Assembly (NCBI GenBank): GCA_024516035.1
Contig: CM044959.1
Location: 19,426,525 to 19,490,524, forward strand
DNA from: Bactericera cockerelli
Lineage: Eukaryota > Arthropoda > Insecta > Hemiptera > Triozidae
Length of the DNA stretch: 64,000 nt
Direction: 5' to 3'
Numbering within the stretch: the first letter of the stretch is position 1; every line of letters begins with the position of its first letter. This document shows, one piece after another, positions 31,963 to 41,935 of the stretch. Position numbers and translations under genes: made by a program. The notes under the pieces were generated by a model. That model worked only from the letters and a program-made list of their open reading frames with translations. It was not told the DNA's origin and did no database searches.

Positions 31963-33427
31963 CTTAGATCCTGTGTGGTACTACTCCCTGCCTGGTCTTA
32001 CAATGGACGCAATGCTTAAGAAAACAGAAGTTGAAATAGAACTTTTGTTGGACTATGACATGTACCTGTTTTTTGAACAAGCGGTTAGGGGTGGTATTTG
32101 CCAATGTATTCAAAAGTACGCCGAGGCAAACAATAAATATATGGGAAGCGATTTCATTTCAACTGAGAAATCCTCCTATCTCACCTATTTAGATGCCAAT
32201 AACCTCTATGGCTACAGCATGATTCAGAAACTTCCTTTGAAAGATTTCAAGTGGTTGAGTCCACAAGAAATTGATAACATTACCGTTCTAGATCTTACTC
32301 CACAAGATGATGTAGGTTATTATTTCGAGGTAGATGTGGAATATCCCAAGGAATTGCATGATCTACACTCGAATTTACCTTTCCTCTGTGAGAGTAAGAA
32401 ATCTCCATCGTCCAATGCTCACAAACTGCTCACCACTTTGGAGAATAAAAATAATTACGTTGTTCATTATTTAACCCTGAAACAGGCTCTTGAGCATGGC
32501 CTGAAACTTGTAAAAATTCATAGAGGAATAAAATTCACTCAAAGCAACTATTTAGCTCCGTACATTAATCTGAATACAGAGCATCGAAAAAATGCAACCA
32601 ATGATTTTGCCAAAGATTTCTTCAAATTGGCCAACAACGCCCTCTACGGGAAATTAATCGAAGGTGTGCGTAAAAGGATTAATGTACGGTTAGAAACAGA
32701 ATGGAAGCTATCCAGAAAACGTATTTCAAGTCCATTTTTCGAAGATTTTAAAATATTGAAAGAAAATCTCGTTCTCTTTACAATGAAGAAGACGCAAATC
32801 CGATTTAACAAAGCAATCTTTGCAGGGGTTTGCGTCCTCGACCTCAGTAAAACCTTGATGTATCAATTTCATTACGATATTGTACAACCCAAATTCAATC
32901 CTGAGAATGTAAGGTTACTCTACATGGACACTGATTCATTTTTTTATCAAATTTTTACAAACGATTTATACGAGGACTTTTCGAGCCTTTCCGAACATTT
33001 AGATACAAGTGCATACCCGGCGAATCACCGATTATTTTCAATTCAAAATAAAAAGGTACTCGGAAAGTTCAAAGATGAATTGGATGGTAAAATTTTGAAA
33101 AAATTTGTGGGCATTGCGAGTAAACTTTATTCGTATCAAGTTCACGAGGGAAAAGTTGTAAAGAAGGCTAAGGGTGTTAAGAAACATGTCACAGAGCGTG
33201 AAATTAAGTTTGAAGATTTTGAAAGGTGTATGCGTGAAAACATACAACTTTACAAATCTTTTCACAACATAGTTTCAAAAAATCACTGTCTATCAACGAT
33301 TAAGCAGAACAAACTTGTTCTGAATAATTATGATGATAAACGTGTTCTGATGACTGATAAAATTAACACCCTACCGTTTGGTCACTATAGCCTCCAGAAC
33401 GAGTCTTCAGAAATGGATTTGGAATAA
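31949..33427 (+). pseudogene. polB: Protein-primed family B DNA polymerase, palm domain, exonuclease deleted
   Basis: A 492-codon frame holding the polymerase half. Motif A is YLDANNLYGYSM with Asp82, motif B KLANNALYGK (from Lys226), and motif C LLYMDTDS with Asp327 and Asp329. The region between A and B is long, as in protein-primed polymerases (TPR insertions). The 3'-5' exonuclease motifs expected upstream are absent, and the N-terminal fragment at 31639 lies in another frame. In an intact element this enzyme copies the linear genome from a protein primer. Here catalysis-related residues remain, but proofreading and a single frame are lost, so the gene is probably inactive. It is followed by a short promoter-like gap with TATAAAA near 33466. 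Confidence 0.9.
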
Positions 33428-33570
33428 ATGTATATTATTTTTTTTTACTTTGATTTAAGTTAAGTATAAAAACAATGTTCCCATGTATTTTCATATCTAT
33501 TACTAGTTTATCACTCCAACAAGTGACATCAAATATATCGCTAAAGTAATTTTATTCTTTTTAAATAAAT

Positions 33571-34267
33571 ATGGAAAATACATTTATCGCTGACATTCAG
33601 TTTTTTCGTGGCAATGAAAAAGAAGTTATTGTGAAGAGTTTTTCATTCAGTAAACTTTTTGATAATGACTTTGTGCAACATTTTGTGGTTCAAACCACCC
33701 TATGAATTTACCAAGTTAAATTTACTCCGTAGACGAGAAGCTGCTAATGTTACGCTAAATTATCATCATTTGAATTGGGATGATGGTTTCATTGATTATG
33801 ATCAAGCAGTGAATATTATTCGATCATCTTTGTGTAATGCAACCGAAGTCATTGTCAAGGGTCTAGAAAAAGAAAAATATTTGAATTCTATTTTGTCCAG
33901 AAAATTATGCTACAACATTGAAAATTTAGATTGTCCCAACTTGAAATTATTGAAAGTTAACTTGTCTCTGCAAAACCCTCTTCCTCCAGTATCAAGTATA
34001 AATGTAATCGCCATGAAACATTGGTTGAGTGAATTATTGAAAAATACATTAACCTTGTCCAATGAAGCGATTGGAAAATTTCAAGAATATGGTTTCTTCT
34101 TGTTGAGACCGAGAGATTTATACTTTTTACCTGTAAATTTTTTCATTTACGCTCTTGGTCAAGATACTTTGGAAAATAATTCCTACCGACTAGCGCCTCA
34201 TATTGTACAGAACCCTTATTTTAAGAAATATATTTGTAATGATAGTGGATACGACACTGTAAATTAA
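33571..34267 (+). pseudogene. Conserved Polinton-associated protein, frameshifted
   Basis: An ATG at 33571 opens 44 codons (MENTFIADIQFF...) that stop at 33703-33705. The family continues in the next frame (33659-34267) from WFKPPYEF on. The switch is best placed at about 33682, where one extra base would explain it. Later landmarks are ATEVIVKGLEKEKYL (about residues 63-77 of the second frame) and LDCPNLKLLK. I recognise this as a protein family common in arthropod Polinton-like elements; its function is not known to me. The early Asp followed by alternating strands could suggest an RNase H-like fold, which is speculation. It is convergent with the integrase gene. Confidence 0.6.
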
Positions 34268-34502
34268 TGTTTTCTCTCTTATTTGTTTTTTTCCATACCC
34301 AGTTATAAATGTATATTTTCTGATTTCTCATGCCTATTTCTATTATGTTTAGATAAATAAATAAAAACATGTATTTTATCACTCAAACTTTTTTGTACAT
34401 ATATGTGTATTTTCATAATAATAACAATATAGAAAAATTTAAAATTAAGTTACAATTAACTACATATAATATTTCTGTTTTCATTTTCATTTTTTTCTCC
34501 TC
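34268..34502. other. Convergent intergenic region
   Basis: AT-rich gap between the ends of two convergent genes, with AATAAATAAA-type signals near 34350 for the plus strand. Confidence 0.4.
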
Positions 34503-35450
34503 CTAATTCTGCAGTAGAAGAGAGGTGGTGGGAATCCATTGATTTTCCTCTGGACCAAAGCCTAAATATTTTACCAAAACCTTATTGCCTTTACGTTGGA
34601 GAACCTTTTCTACAAGATATACATCTGGGTATGAGGTTTTGAGTAGCTCTTGTTCGTAGAAACCACCAGATATTGGTTTCCCATGTAAATCTTCTAGGTG
34701 ATATACCCTGGGAAAAGTACTGCCCACCTTGACCACTCTAAATACCTCATAACTCCAGTTGGCTTCGTAACCTTTTTGAAACAAATGTTTCACTTTGGAA
34801 ATACGTACAAGATCACCTAGTTTAAATTTACTAGTCTTACTATTGGCTATAACTTGTTTGGGTTTATTCAAACGTAAAGCTATGAGACTCTGATTTTTCA
34901 CGTTCACATCTTGAGGGGCCATTCCAATAGAACGATGCTTGGTGGCATTGTAGGTAGACACAAGAGTTGACAAAATGTCCAACCATCTGTACGAGCCAAG
35001 GTAATTGAATTCAATCCACATTTTGCTTTTCAACGTTCGATTAAAACGCTCTACAATGGCAGCTTTCGTGGGGGAAAATGTAGCGTAGTGATTAATGTTG
35101 TATTTTTGCATTAGTTCACGGAATGGACGACCAAAAAATTCTTTGCCAGCATCCGTTTGCAAGTGGGTTGGGATCATAGCGGGTTTAAGCTTTTCTAGAA
35201 CATACTTTTCCATCTGTTTGGCAACTTCAGCACTTGTTTTGTTTTTCAATGGTGCACAATAAGAAACCTTGGAGAAACAGTTGATACAGGTAAGTATGTA
35301 TTTATATCCATTATTTTCTTTAGCATAAGGAATCATTTCCACCAAATCAGCTTGGTAAAGATCATGAATATTTCGAAGTAGAGTTCTCCGGTGGGGAAAC
35401 AATTTTCTAGCCGGACGATGTAACTCCAAAACCAAATCACGTTTTGACAT
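34503..35450 (-). CDS. int: Retrovirus-like integrase with C-terminal chromodomain
   Basis: 315 codons, apparently complete. The catalytic core shows Asp35 (YQADLVEM), Asp100 (LQTDAGKEF) and Glu134 (AAIVERFNRTLK), the DDE set of Polinton integrases. An SH3-like segment (KFKLGDLVRISKVKHLF) follows. The final 45 residues (about 270-315) have VEKVLQRKGNKVLVKYLG and WIPTTSL, a chromodomain that may direct insertion to particular chromatin. The start ATG shares one base with the stop of the upstream coiled-coil gene (TAATG), so the two are likely co-transcribed leftward. The protein would join element ends to host DNA, with the terminal inverted repeats as substrate. The frame looks intact, in contrast to the polymerase. 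Confidence 0.93.
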   Translation of the reverse strand: MSKRDLVLELHRPARKLFPHRRTLLRNIHDLYQADLVEMIPYAKENNGYKYILTCINCFSKVSYCAPLKNKTSAEVAKQMEKYVLEKLKPAMIPTHLQTDAGKEFFGRPFRELMQKYNINHYATFSPTKAAIVERFNRTLKSKMWIEFNYLGSYRWLDILSTLVSTYNATKHRSIGMAPQDVNVKNQSLIALRLNKPKQVIANSKTSKFKLGDLVRISKVKHLFQKGYEANWSYEVFRVVKVGSTFPRVYHLEDLHGKPISGGFYEQELLKTSYPDVYLVEKVLQRKGNKVLVKYLGFGPEENQWIPTTSLLLQN

Positions 35451-36745
35451 TATACTACTGGAGTGGGAAGAATAGACGCTTTTTCTTCAACTTCACCAAT
35501 GGGTTTTTTCGGTGTTTTTGATTTTACAAGAGGCTCCAATTTCTCATACAAGAGAGGTTCAAAAATGAGATTTTTAATTTTCAAACCTATACCACTGTCC
35601 AACTCTTCAACTATATTCAACTTGATGTAGTTTTCAATTGTCTCATTCGAGATCTTAATTTGTTCTTTTATAGAGGTTATTTCCACATTCATTTTCTCCA
35701 TTATTTCGTTGCGAAGTTGAGTTATAACTTTTTCTAAAATGTCATCCGTGATTTCACCGCCTTCACTCCAACATGAAAGAAATGCTGACAATATTTTCTC
35801 AGTATTGATTCTAGTAAGTAAATTATTTCGCAACTGTTGTAAAAATTTCTTTTTATTCAACTCTTGAAGAAGGAAATTATTGAAATTCTCAGTAAACATA
35901 GTCGATAGTTCACTTCGAATTTTTGCTTTCTCTTCATCAACTTTTGTTTTAAATTCTGTTTCATGAACTGACAGCGATGATTTAATCATTTTAGTCACTT
36001 CAGTTTTCAAACTTTTTTCTTTTGCACTAACAATATCCTTGAAATCAGACTCATGACTTTTTCTATAGTTGTAAAATGTTGTTGCGTATAGAGCTTTTTT
36101 GTCTAAAGTATTCAGATCTTTTCTCAATGCGTCAGTCAAACTATGAAATTGTTTATAATGTGCATTTACTGTATTTTTTAGTTCCAAAAGAGGCGTAAAC
36201 TTATTATCCAACTCCAGTATCCGTTTCGAAAGATCTTCTTTCACCTTGGCAAGGTCCACATTGATCTTCTGTTCTTTTACTCCAGCCTCAACAATGTAGT
36301 CATCAAATGTTTTTTTCAATGTAAATGTTGATTGAAAAATCTCATTATCCTGTTTTCTGTCTTGTTTCACTTCGTCTAATGCTGATTTCACGTCATTCAC
36401 ATTTTTATCATTGATTGTTTTGTATTCGGAAAAGGTTTTCTGTTTCAAATAAGTTTTACTTGCCACATCTATTGGTAGAAAATTATTCTTACTGACGTAA
36501 AGTGATAAATTGTCAAATGTTTTTCTTTCAACAAAGTAAGATATCAACTTCTGAACATGTGATTGACGAGGAAATTCTCTCATAAATTTCTTTACTTCCT
36601 TCTCAGTTTGACTTTCAATTTCATTTTTGGATTTTTTTTTCTCTTCAGGTTGTTGTTGTTCTTGAATGTTATGTCTTTTTAATGCTCGTCTTATGACATG
36701 ATGGAGCTCACTCTCACCAAAATAGTTTACCGGATGATTCTTCAT
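35450..36745 (-). CDS. Long coiled-coil protein of the element
   Basis: 431 codons with an intact frame. It is Lys/Glu-rich, with heptad-like hydrophobics over most of residues 100-400 (for example EVKQDRKQDNEIF, KVKEDLSKRILELDNKF and SIKEQIKISNETIENYIK). The N-terminus has FGESELHHVIRRALKRH, then a Gln/Glu/Lys-rich segment. The C-terminus is Pro-rich. There is no membrane segment and no enzyme motif. It lies between the small Cys-containing gene and integrase, overlapping integrase by one base. A structural or tether role (virion fibre, DNA-end complex) is possible, but I cannot assign one. It is probably a genuine gene because such a long frame is preserved in an AT-rich element. Confidence 0.75.
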   Translation of the reverse strand: MKNHPVNYFGESELHHVIRRALKRHNIQEQQQPEEKKKSKNEIESQTEKEVKKFMREFPRQSHVQKLISYFVERKTFDNLSLYVSKNNFLPIDVASKTYLKQKTFSEYKTINDKNVNDVKSALDEVKQDRKQDNEIFQSTFTLKKTFDDYIVEAGVKEQKINVDLAKVKEDLSKRILELDNKFTPLLELKNTVNAHYKQFHSLTDALRKDLNTLDKKALYATTFYNYRKSHESDFKDIVSAKEKSLKTEVTKMIKSSLSVHETEFKTKVDEEKAKIRSELSTMFTENFNNFLLQELNKKKFLQQLRNNLLTRINTEKILSAFLSCWSEGGEITDDILEKVITQLRNEIMEKMNVEITSIKEQIKISNETIENYIKLNIVEELDSGIGLKIKNLIFEPLLYEKLEPLVKSKTPKKPIGEVEEKASILPTPVV

Positions 36746-36772
36746 AACTAATTGTTTGATTCTACATACAAA

Positions 36773-37186
36773 CTATTTATATCCTCTCCTTGTGGGCACT
36801 TTGTAGGGGACACTTCTTTTGACGTTACTACTACTTGTTGTTGCTGTTGTAGTTTGAGGTTGCAAAACTCTCTCCTGCTCCAAGTTACTACTTGTTGTTG
36901 CTGTTGTAGTTTGAGGTTGTAAAACTCTCTCCTGCTCCAAGTTTGGCATTTCGAATAAAAATTCTTCCAAAACATTTCCTCCATTATCGACTGGTACAAA
37001 GTTATAGGTTGCTTCATTGACGGTATTTAGATCATTATTAGTTGGGATGGTGGGTTTTTTTTTCTTACCAATATAAGGTTTCTGGAAGAGCGGACGGATA
37101 TCGATTCCATGGTGGGTTAGCCAATACATCAAATGAATTGGTATGTCTTGTTTTTGACATTGGCATCCATCAATTTTACAAACCAT
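36773..37186 (-). CDS. Uncharacterised 137-residue protein with N-terminal Cys motif and tandem C-terminal repeat
   Basis: ATG at 37186-37184. The N-terminus MVCKIDGCQCQKQD has three closely spaced Cys. Residues 15-33 have HLMYWLTHHGIDIRPLF. The C-terminal part contains two copies of a 19-residue repeat starting NLEQERVLQPQ, matching a DNA repeat of 57-60 bp at about 36840-36955. The repeat probably arose by recent slippage and accounts for the competing frame at 36748-37017, which I regard as a shadow. Only 27 bases separate its stop from the coiled-coil gene, so it heads the leftward block. No family is recognised. Confidence 0.6.
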   Translation of the reverse strand: MVCKIDGCQCQKQDIPIHLMYWLTHHGIDIRPLFQKPYIGKKKKPTIPTNNDLNTVNEATYNFVPVDNGGNVLEEFLFEMPNLEQERVLQPQTTTATTSSNLEQERVLQPQTTTATTSSSNVKRSVPYKVPTRRGYK

Positions 37187-37379
37187 TATAGATATAAAAA
37201 AACGAACTAAAATTCGCGAACCGCACTTGAGGTCACTAACTTTTCAACTGATTTCCAAGCTCAGACATTCAAAGTCACCTTGGATTTTCTTATCTTATCT
37301 GTTGTAACGGTTAATCATATAATACTGGGTGGATTAACACTATAAATACTGGTGAAACAAACCGACTAGGCCTTAAAAC
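37187..37379. promoter_or_regulatory. Bidirectional promoter region
   Basis: This gap separates two divergent genes. CACTATAAATACTGG at 37339-37353 places a TATA box about 35 bases before the plus-strand ATG at 37380. On the other side, a minus-strand TATA-like run (TTTTATATCTATAA) lies directly before the ATG at 37186. Confidence 0.5.
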
Positions 37380-37784
37380 ATGTTTCAACATGAGAATAGT
37401 AATGTTGCTACCCAGTTACTGCTGGCAGCTCGTGAGTACGGAATGTACTTGATCAGGAGATGTTTGATTTCTCAAAATGTTTCTTTCCTGGATCAGTATG
37501 ATGTGCACAGTTGGGAATCAAAAGCAAGACATTTAAAGTTAACTTACGATGATTGTACTGAAATTTCATCATCCAATGTATTCAATTGCACAGAGTACTT
37601 GATGGGTAATAATTATTCCATTAATTTCCTGTCTGCCTTGGAAACATTATGTACAACCATTGAAAATAACTCAAAAGAAGAAGAAAGAAATTGGTTCATT
37701 CCAACTATAATCATCATATTATTGATGAGTGTTATTCTCCTTTTCATCATAATAAAAAGTAAAGTTATATGCAAAAAAGAATAA
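37380..37784 (+). CDS. Small protein with C-terminal membrane anchor
   Basis: 134 codons. A hydrophobic stretch WFIPTIIIILLMSVILLFII (about residues 105-125) is followed by a short Lys-rich tail KSKVICKKE. No N-terminal signal peptide is visible, so the protein is probably tail-anchored or inserted by its single span. Two Asn-X-Ser/Thr sites (NCT, NYS) and three Cys lie before the span. It is the last gene before the right inverted repeat, which begins right after its stop, and it has its own TATA box. A role in membrane attachment or exit of particles is conceivable. No family is recognised. Confidence 0.6.
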   Translation: MFQHENSNVATQLLLAAREYGMYLIRRCLISQNVSFLDQYDVHSWESKARHLKLTYDDCTEISSSNVFNCTEYLMGNNYSINFLSALETLCTTIENNSKEEERNWFIPTIIIILLMSVILLFIIIKSKVICKKE

Positions 37785-39025
37785 ATAAGATCTACAACCA
37801 TCCTGTATATTTTGACTAAATCCACCCAGTATGAAATGGCTGGGGTCAAACATCATATGACCTAAGCCTGTCTACCTGAGGAGATAAGAATAATTTAGTT
37901 GCAATGTTAGAACTGATAAAGACCTTTAGTTAGCTTTTCTAGCTATGAATAAATTAGCATTTGACGAAATAATATTATGCCGACAGTTCACAGGTCTATG
38001 GTTCGAATCCCAAAAATGTCGGGGTTTTTTTTTGTTGTTGTACAAATAATATCGCTTCAACTTGGACACTGAATTGAACACACACTTGGTCTTTGTAATT
38101 TAATGTCAATCGCTAAGGCTGCAAATCCACAGGTCTATGGTTCGAATCCCAAATATAACAATGAAATATCAGTCCTCAGAGTCTACAGGTCAACACTTCG
38201 ATTCCCACTATAAAAAGAATAAATAAGATCTACAACCATCCTGTATATTTTGACTAATTCTTTTATTACGTCTAGCATCACCCTGTATATGTTTACTAGT
38301 CAAGAGAGAATCGTTGATATGGCGTGATCACTGGCTGAGGTCATGGGTCAAATTTGATAGCAACTGCCGGTTTGCATGTTAACAATAGATAAGAAGAATT
38401 TAGTTGCAATGTTAGAACTGATAAAGACCTTTAGTTAGCTTTTCTAGCTATGAATAAATTAGCATTTGACGAAATAATATTATGCCGACAGTTCACAGGT
38501 CTATGGTTCGAATCCCAAAAATGTCGGGGGTTTTTTTTGTTGTTGTACAAATAATATCGCTTCAACTTGGACACTGAATTGAACACACACTTGGTCTTTG
38601 TAATTTAATGTCAATCGCTAAGGCTGCAAATCCACAGGTCTATGGTTCGAATCCCAAATATAACAATGAAATATCAGTTCTCAGAGTCTACAGGTCAACA
38701 CTTCGATTCCCACTATTGCGTAAATTCACCAAAACACATAAATTGCCCTAGGGGGGGCTGAAATTAAGCTGGGGGGGTGGAAGTGGTACCAAAAGATGCC
38801 GGTCGTCGAGGCGGTTCCAAAAATATATATTTCAGCAAACCAACTTCAGCCGTTTGGATTTTACAGCCATTAGTTGTTATTGCATGAGACCCATGTTTTA
38901 TACTCTACTGATACACAAAATATTGGACTCTCGATTCCCTTTCCAGTCCATCTGCCAGTCCAACCGTCGAATTGGACTTACAGTCCGGATCCGTCAATTT
39001 ATACGTACGTGTGAAAGGCCCTAAT
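37777..39025 (-). repeat. Right terminal inverted repeat with 505-bp units
   Basis: This is the inverted counterpart of 25304-26780. Two unit boundaries lie 505 bp apart (38199 and 38704). B-box motifs GGTTCGAATCC start at 38000, 38139, 38505 and 38644. The inner unit is cut short near 37880, and a further stub of the linker occurs at 37777-37819. The outer tip is about 200 bp shorter than the left one. Confidence 0.92.
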
Positions 39026-39160
39026 AGCTCATAGTTCTATGACAAGACGATGGACTTGTAACTTGATGGTCAACGCTTTGAGTCCCATGTTTTTATTAAG
39101 GCGAGTTGGAGGTAATTGTGACATCACGAATGTGATTAACACAAATATGTTGTTATTATT
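39026..39160 (+). mobile_element. tRNA-derived SINE abutting the right end of the Polinton-type element
   Basis: The head TAGCTCATAGTTCTATGACAAG, GGACTTGTAACTTGATGG and a degenerate B box are followed by the body GCGAGTTGGAGGTAATTGTGACATCACGAATGTG and the tail AACACAAATATG. It belongs to the same family as 61951-62107. Confidence 0.7.
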
Positions 39161-41745
39161 ACTTACCAGAAATATTTATTCTAGTTCAGAGGTTTTCGCA
39201 ATAGCTGATCCTCAACATCTCTGTACTATAGCCTTTTGCAGCTCTCAGTACAATTTCATTTTGATAAAGCTTAATGAGACTCTATGAAGTGTAGAGTTGC
39301 TTTCGATAAAGTTTATTCCAAATCTTCACAAAGCCTTGTTTGGTTTTTCTGTCCAAAGCCTCTATTCAAAATGGCTCGCGAAAGTGGCAAAGTTAAAGCA
39401 CGAAAAGAATATTAGCAGTAATGATATGAATTCCAATGTTCTATTACAGAAATCCTAGAAACTGCAGGGCTGCAGGGGTATATCCCTTATCCCTTATAAC
39501 TGTTATATCCTCAAGGATTCCATGTAATCCTGTCAACCGACACAAAAGTTTTATTCTGCTTCTTCGTCTTCAGCGGATAACTTTAAAAAACAAGATATTC
39601 ATTTTTTTCTCTTCTTTTAATTTAAATATTTTTCCCTCTTGTTTTTCACTTTTCGTATTGATTCCATTTTCGAAAGAAATGGAAATGTTTTTTACGGTAT
39701 TTTTGGAAGCCCACACCACCAATCCAATATCATAACTTTCCTTCTCTTCCAACCCCCTTGCCACAGCAATGATGTAAAGTGCACAGAGTTTTTCAGCCTT
39801 CAGTGATTAACAGAACTATTATTTCTATTTATATAGATTACCACAGGAAATTCTGTCAGATTTTACACATTGTTGAAAAAAAAAATTCTATTTATAAATA
39901 ATGATACATAAAAAAAAACATGTTTTTACAATTAAATATGGAAAAAGCTACATTACCGTTAAAAAATAGCATTCATCTAAATAACAAATTCTCTCTTACA
40001 CTGTCAAAGATAACATTGCTTACATTGCAGAAGAACAAGAGCGTGGGGTTGGTGAAAGAAAATCCTTTAGAAATTCGCACAAATCGGGTTCTTTCAGTTC
40101 GAAAGAGGTTAATGATAAAATTGTGGAAAGGGCCGCGACATATTGAATTCCGGAGGGGTGCAAGATATGTGTTAATTCAAATTGATAGGGTGTTTATCTT
40201 GGCCACCAGGGGTTTATAATGAGATAAAGTCATTTTCAAAATGCTCTGCAGTCTGCACCCCTATTCCTTTTCGACTCTTAGGTCTTATTTAAAAGCTATT
40301 CCTTCGTCTCCGGGGAGTTGGATGATGTTTATCCTTTTGCAAACATTTGCAGACCTTTTGTTTTGGTGACGGAGCCTTTTAGCGCGGGTTACTCGGGAAA
40401 TTATGTATGAAATCTTGTTTATTTACTAAAAAAATCAAATATGATTCAATTTTTGTTTGCTTTACATAGTTATATTTAATAAATTAGGCCAATCTTTATA
40501 TGTAAATACTTATATTTAATATTTAGAAAAAGCATTTCTTCATATTATATTAAAATCCTTTGCTCTATCAAGTTTTTGAAATATCTTGTTTTCCAGAACA
40601 CCAAAAATAATCACATCAAACAACTGCTATTTCCATTTTGTTATTTTTATTTATTAGTATGTTACAATTTTTTCTTTTTATTTATTAGCTTATTATTATG
40701 AAAATTTGTTTCTTTTAAACGAGTTGTTAATACAAACCCAACCACATCTTCGTAATACAAAAAATATTGGATGTAGAAATGAACACTCCTCTGCCGTATA
40801 TTCATTTTCTTAAACCATGTAGTGTGTACCCAATGAACCGGTAAATTGAAATCCAATGTTACTTTGGTGACAAGACCCCAGACCCAATGTTAGCAATCAC
40901 ATTAACCTTGTCAAGTGATTGTGAACAAACACACAACAAGATTGCTGTCAAAAATATATCGAGCAAACACGTCGGGTGCTCCGTCGATTTCAACGATCCC
41001 ATAAGTTGCGGCCCTTTGACTTGTCCAAAGCGTTTGACAGCTGACAGCTGTAGATAACTCTATAACATTTCGTCGAGTGGGTACCTCATATTTGAACTGG
41101 CGTACTCTACGGGTAACAATATCGTTTATCCGAAAGTCAATACACCTTTCTTTTTAGAGGGATTTCAAATTTGAAATGTTCGACCTGGGTGTGAGACAGG
41201 AATCTAATATGTCACCAGAAATTATATCATGGACGGTTGAAAATTCCGAGAAGTTTTCATTTTCATTCATAAAAAAAATTGTGTTGATTTAGAACTGACA
41301 TTTGCAAGGTCTTCAAAATTCAAATTACTTTTTAATCTTGTTTGCGTTATGAAAAAAACCTTCCATCAGATAAAAAACGAACAACTATTTATAATTTTAT
41401 TAAATAATTATTAGATAGTCACCGTGGTCGCGCGCGGGCTTGCTTACATGGTGACCTAGCTTCAAATCTCAGCGGAGTCAGAATTTACGGAGTCCACTTA
41501 TACTTGTGAGGAAAAATGAGTAGCTGCTCTAATGTGAGCAGCAAAGCATGGAAATGGAAAAAGTCCAATACTTCTGCGCTACCCACTAAAATTATTCTAA
41601 TAAAAAATACATTTATTCCGTTCGCAATATGTATGTAGGTATATTGACTCCTGTCACTTGATACTTTTGATTTCCAGTACATTGCATAGTTCAAAATATG
41701 CAGGGCGCTCATAGAATGAGCTGATGATGTGCCTATTATTTCTAA
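39161..41745. other. No gene recognised
   Basis: AT-rich sequence. A tRNA-like head (about 41427-41480, GGTGACCTAGCTTCAAATCTC) suggests another diverged SINE, not resolved further. Frames at 39436-39735 and 39920-40219 have no recognisable content. Confidence 0.5.
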
Positions 41746-41935
41746 GCAGTAGAACTAGTAGTTCTGTGAACTGTTGACCTCACACAGATTCTCTTATCGA
41801 AGTATGAATACCATATTATCAATTTTCAAGGCATAGAATCCATTCATTCATTACCCCCTCTCGATGGGTTTAAATTAATAAAAAAAATCAACCGACCCAC
41901 TTTTGCGGACCTCTTTTCCTAAAGGACAAAAGTAA
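41746..41935 (+). repeat. Dispersed repeat, copy 1
   Basis: CTAGTAGTTCTGTGAACTGT, CTCACACAGATT, CCCC...GATGGGTTTAA and CCGGCCCACTTT-like blocks occur here and in the same order at 50749-50935. Family unknown. Confidence 0.7.

Larger units (their letters stand above)
25304..39025. mobile_element. Polinton/Maverick-type virus-like DNA element
   Basis: The ends are inverted copies: ATTAGGGCCTTTCACACGTACG at the left (from 25301-25304) mirrors CGTACGTGTGAAAGGCCCTAAT at the right (to 39025). Inside are the genes expected of a Polinton-type element: protein-primed family B DNA polymerase, retrovirus-like integrase with chromodomain, double-jelly-roll capsid protein and a penton-like protein. At least seven further genes are present. 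At about 13.7 kb it is in the lower normal range for the class. Genes are tightly packed, some overlapping by one or four bases. I see no matching 6-bp target duplication at the flanks, and no recognisable packaging ATPase or adenain-type protease. The polymerase, penton and 33571-34267 genes are damaged, so this copy is non-autonomous. Confidence 0.93.

Noticed and set aside
31945..31965. Splice acceptor in the polymerase gene
   Set aside because: The T-rich CAG looks right, but no donor or intron of the needed size exists; a deletion explains the frame change better.
36748..37017. 89-codon minus-strand frame overlapping the Cys-containing gene
   Set aside because: A shadow of the longer ATG-started frame at 36773-37186, created by the same tandem repeat.
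38000..38654. tRNA genes in the terminal inverted repeats
   Set aside because: Exact B boxes occur, but no acceptor stem or full cloverleaf can be formed.
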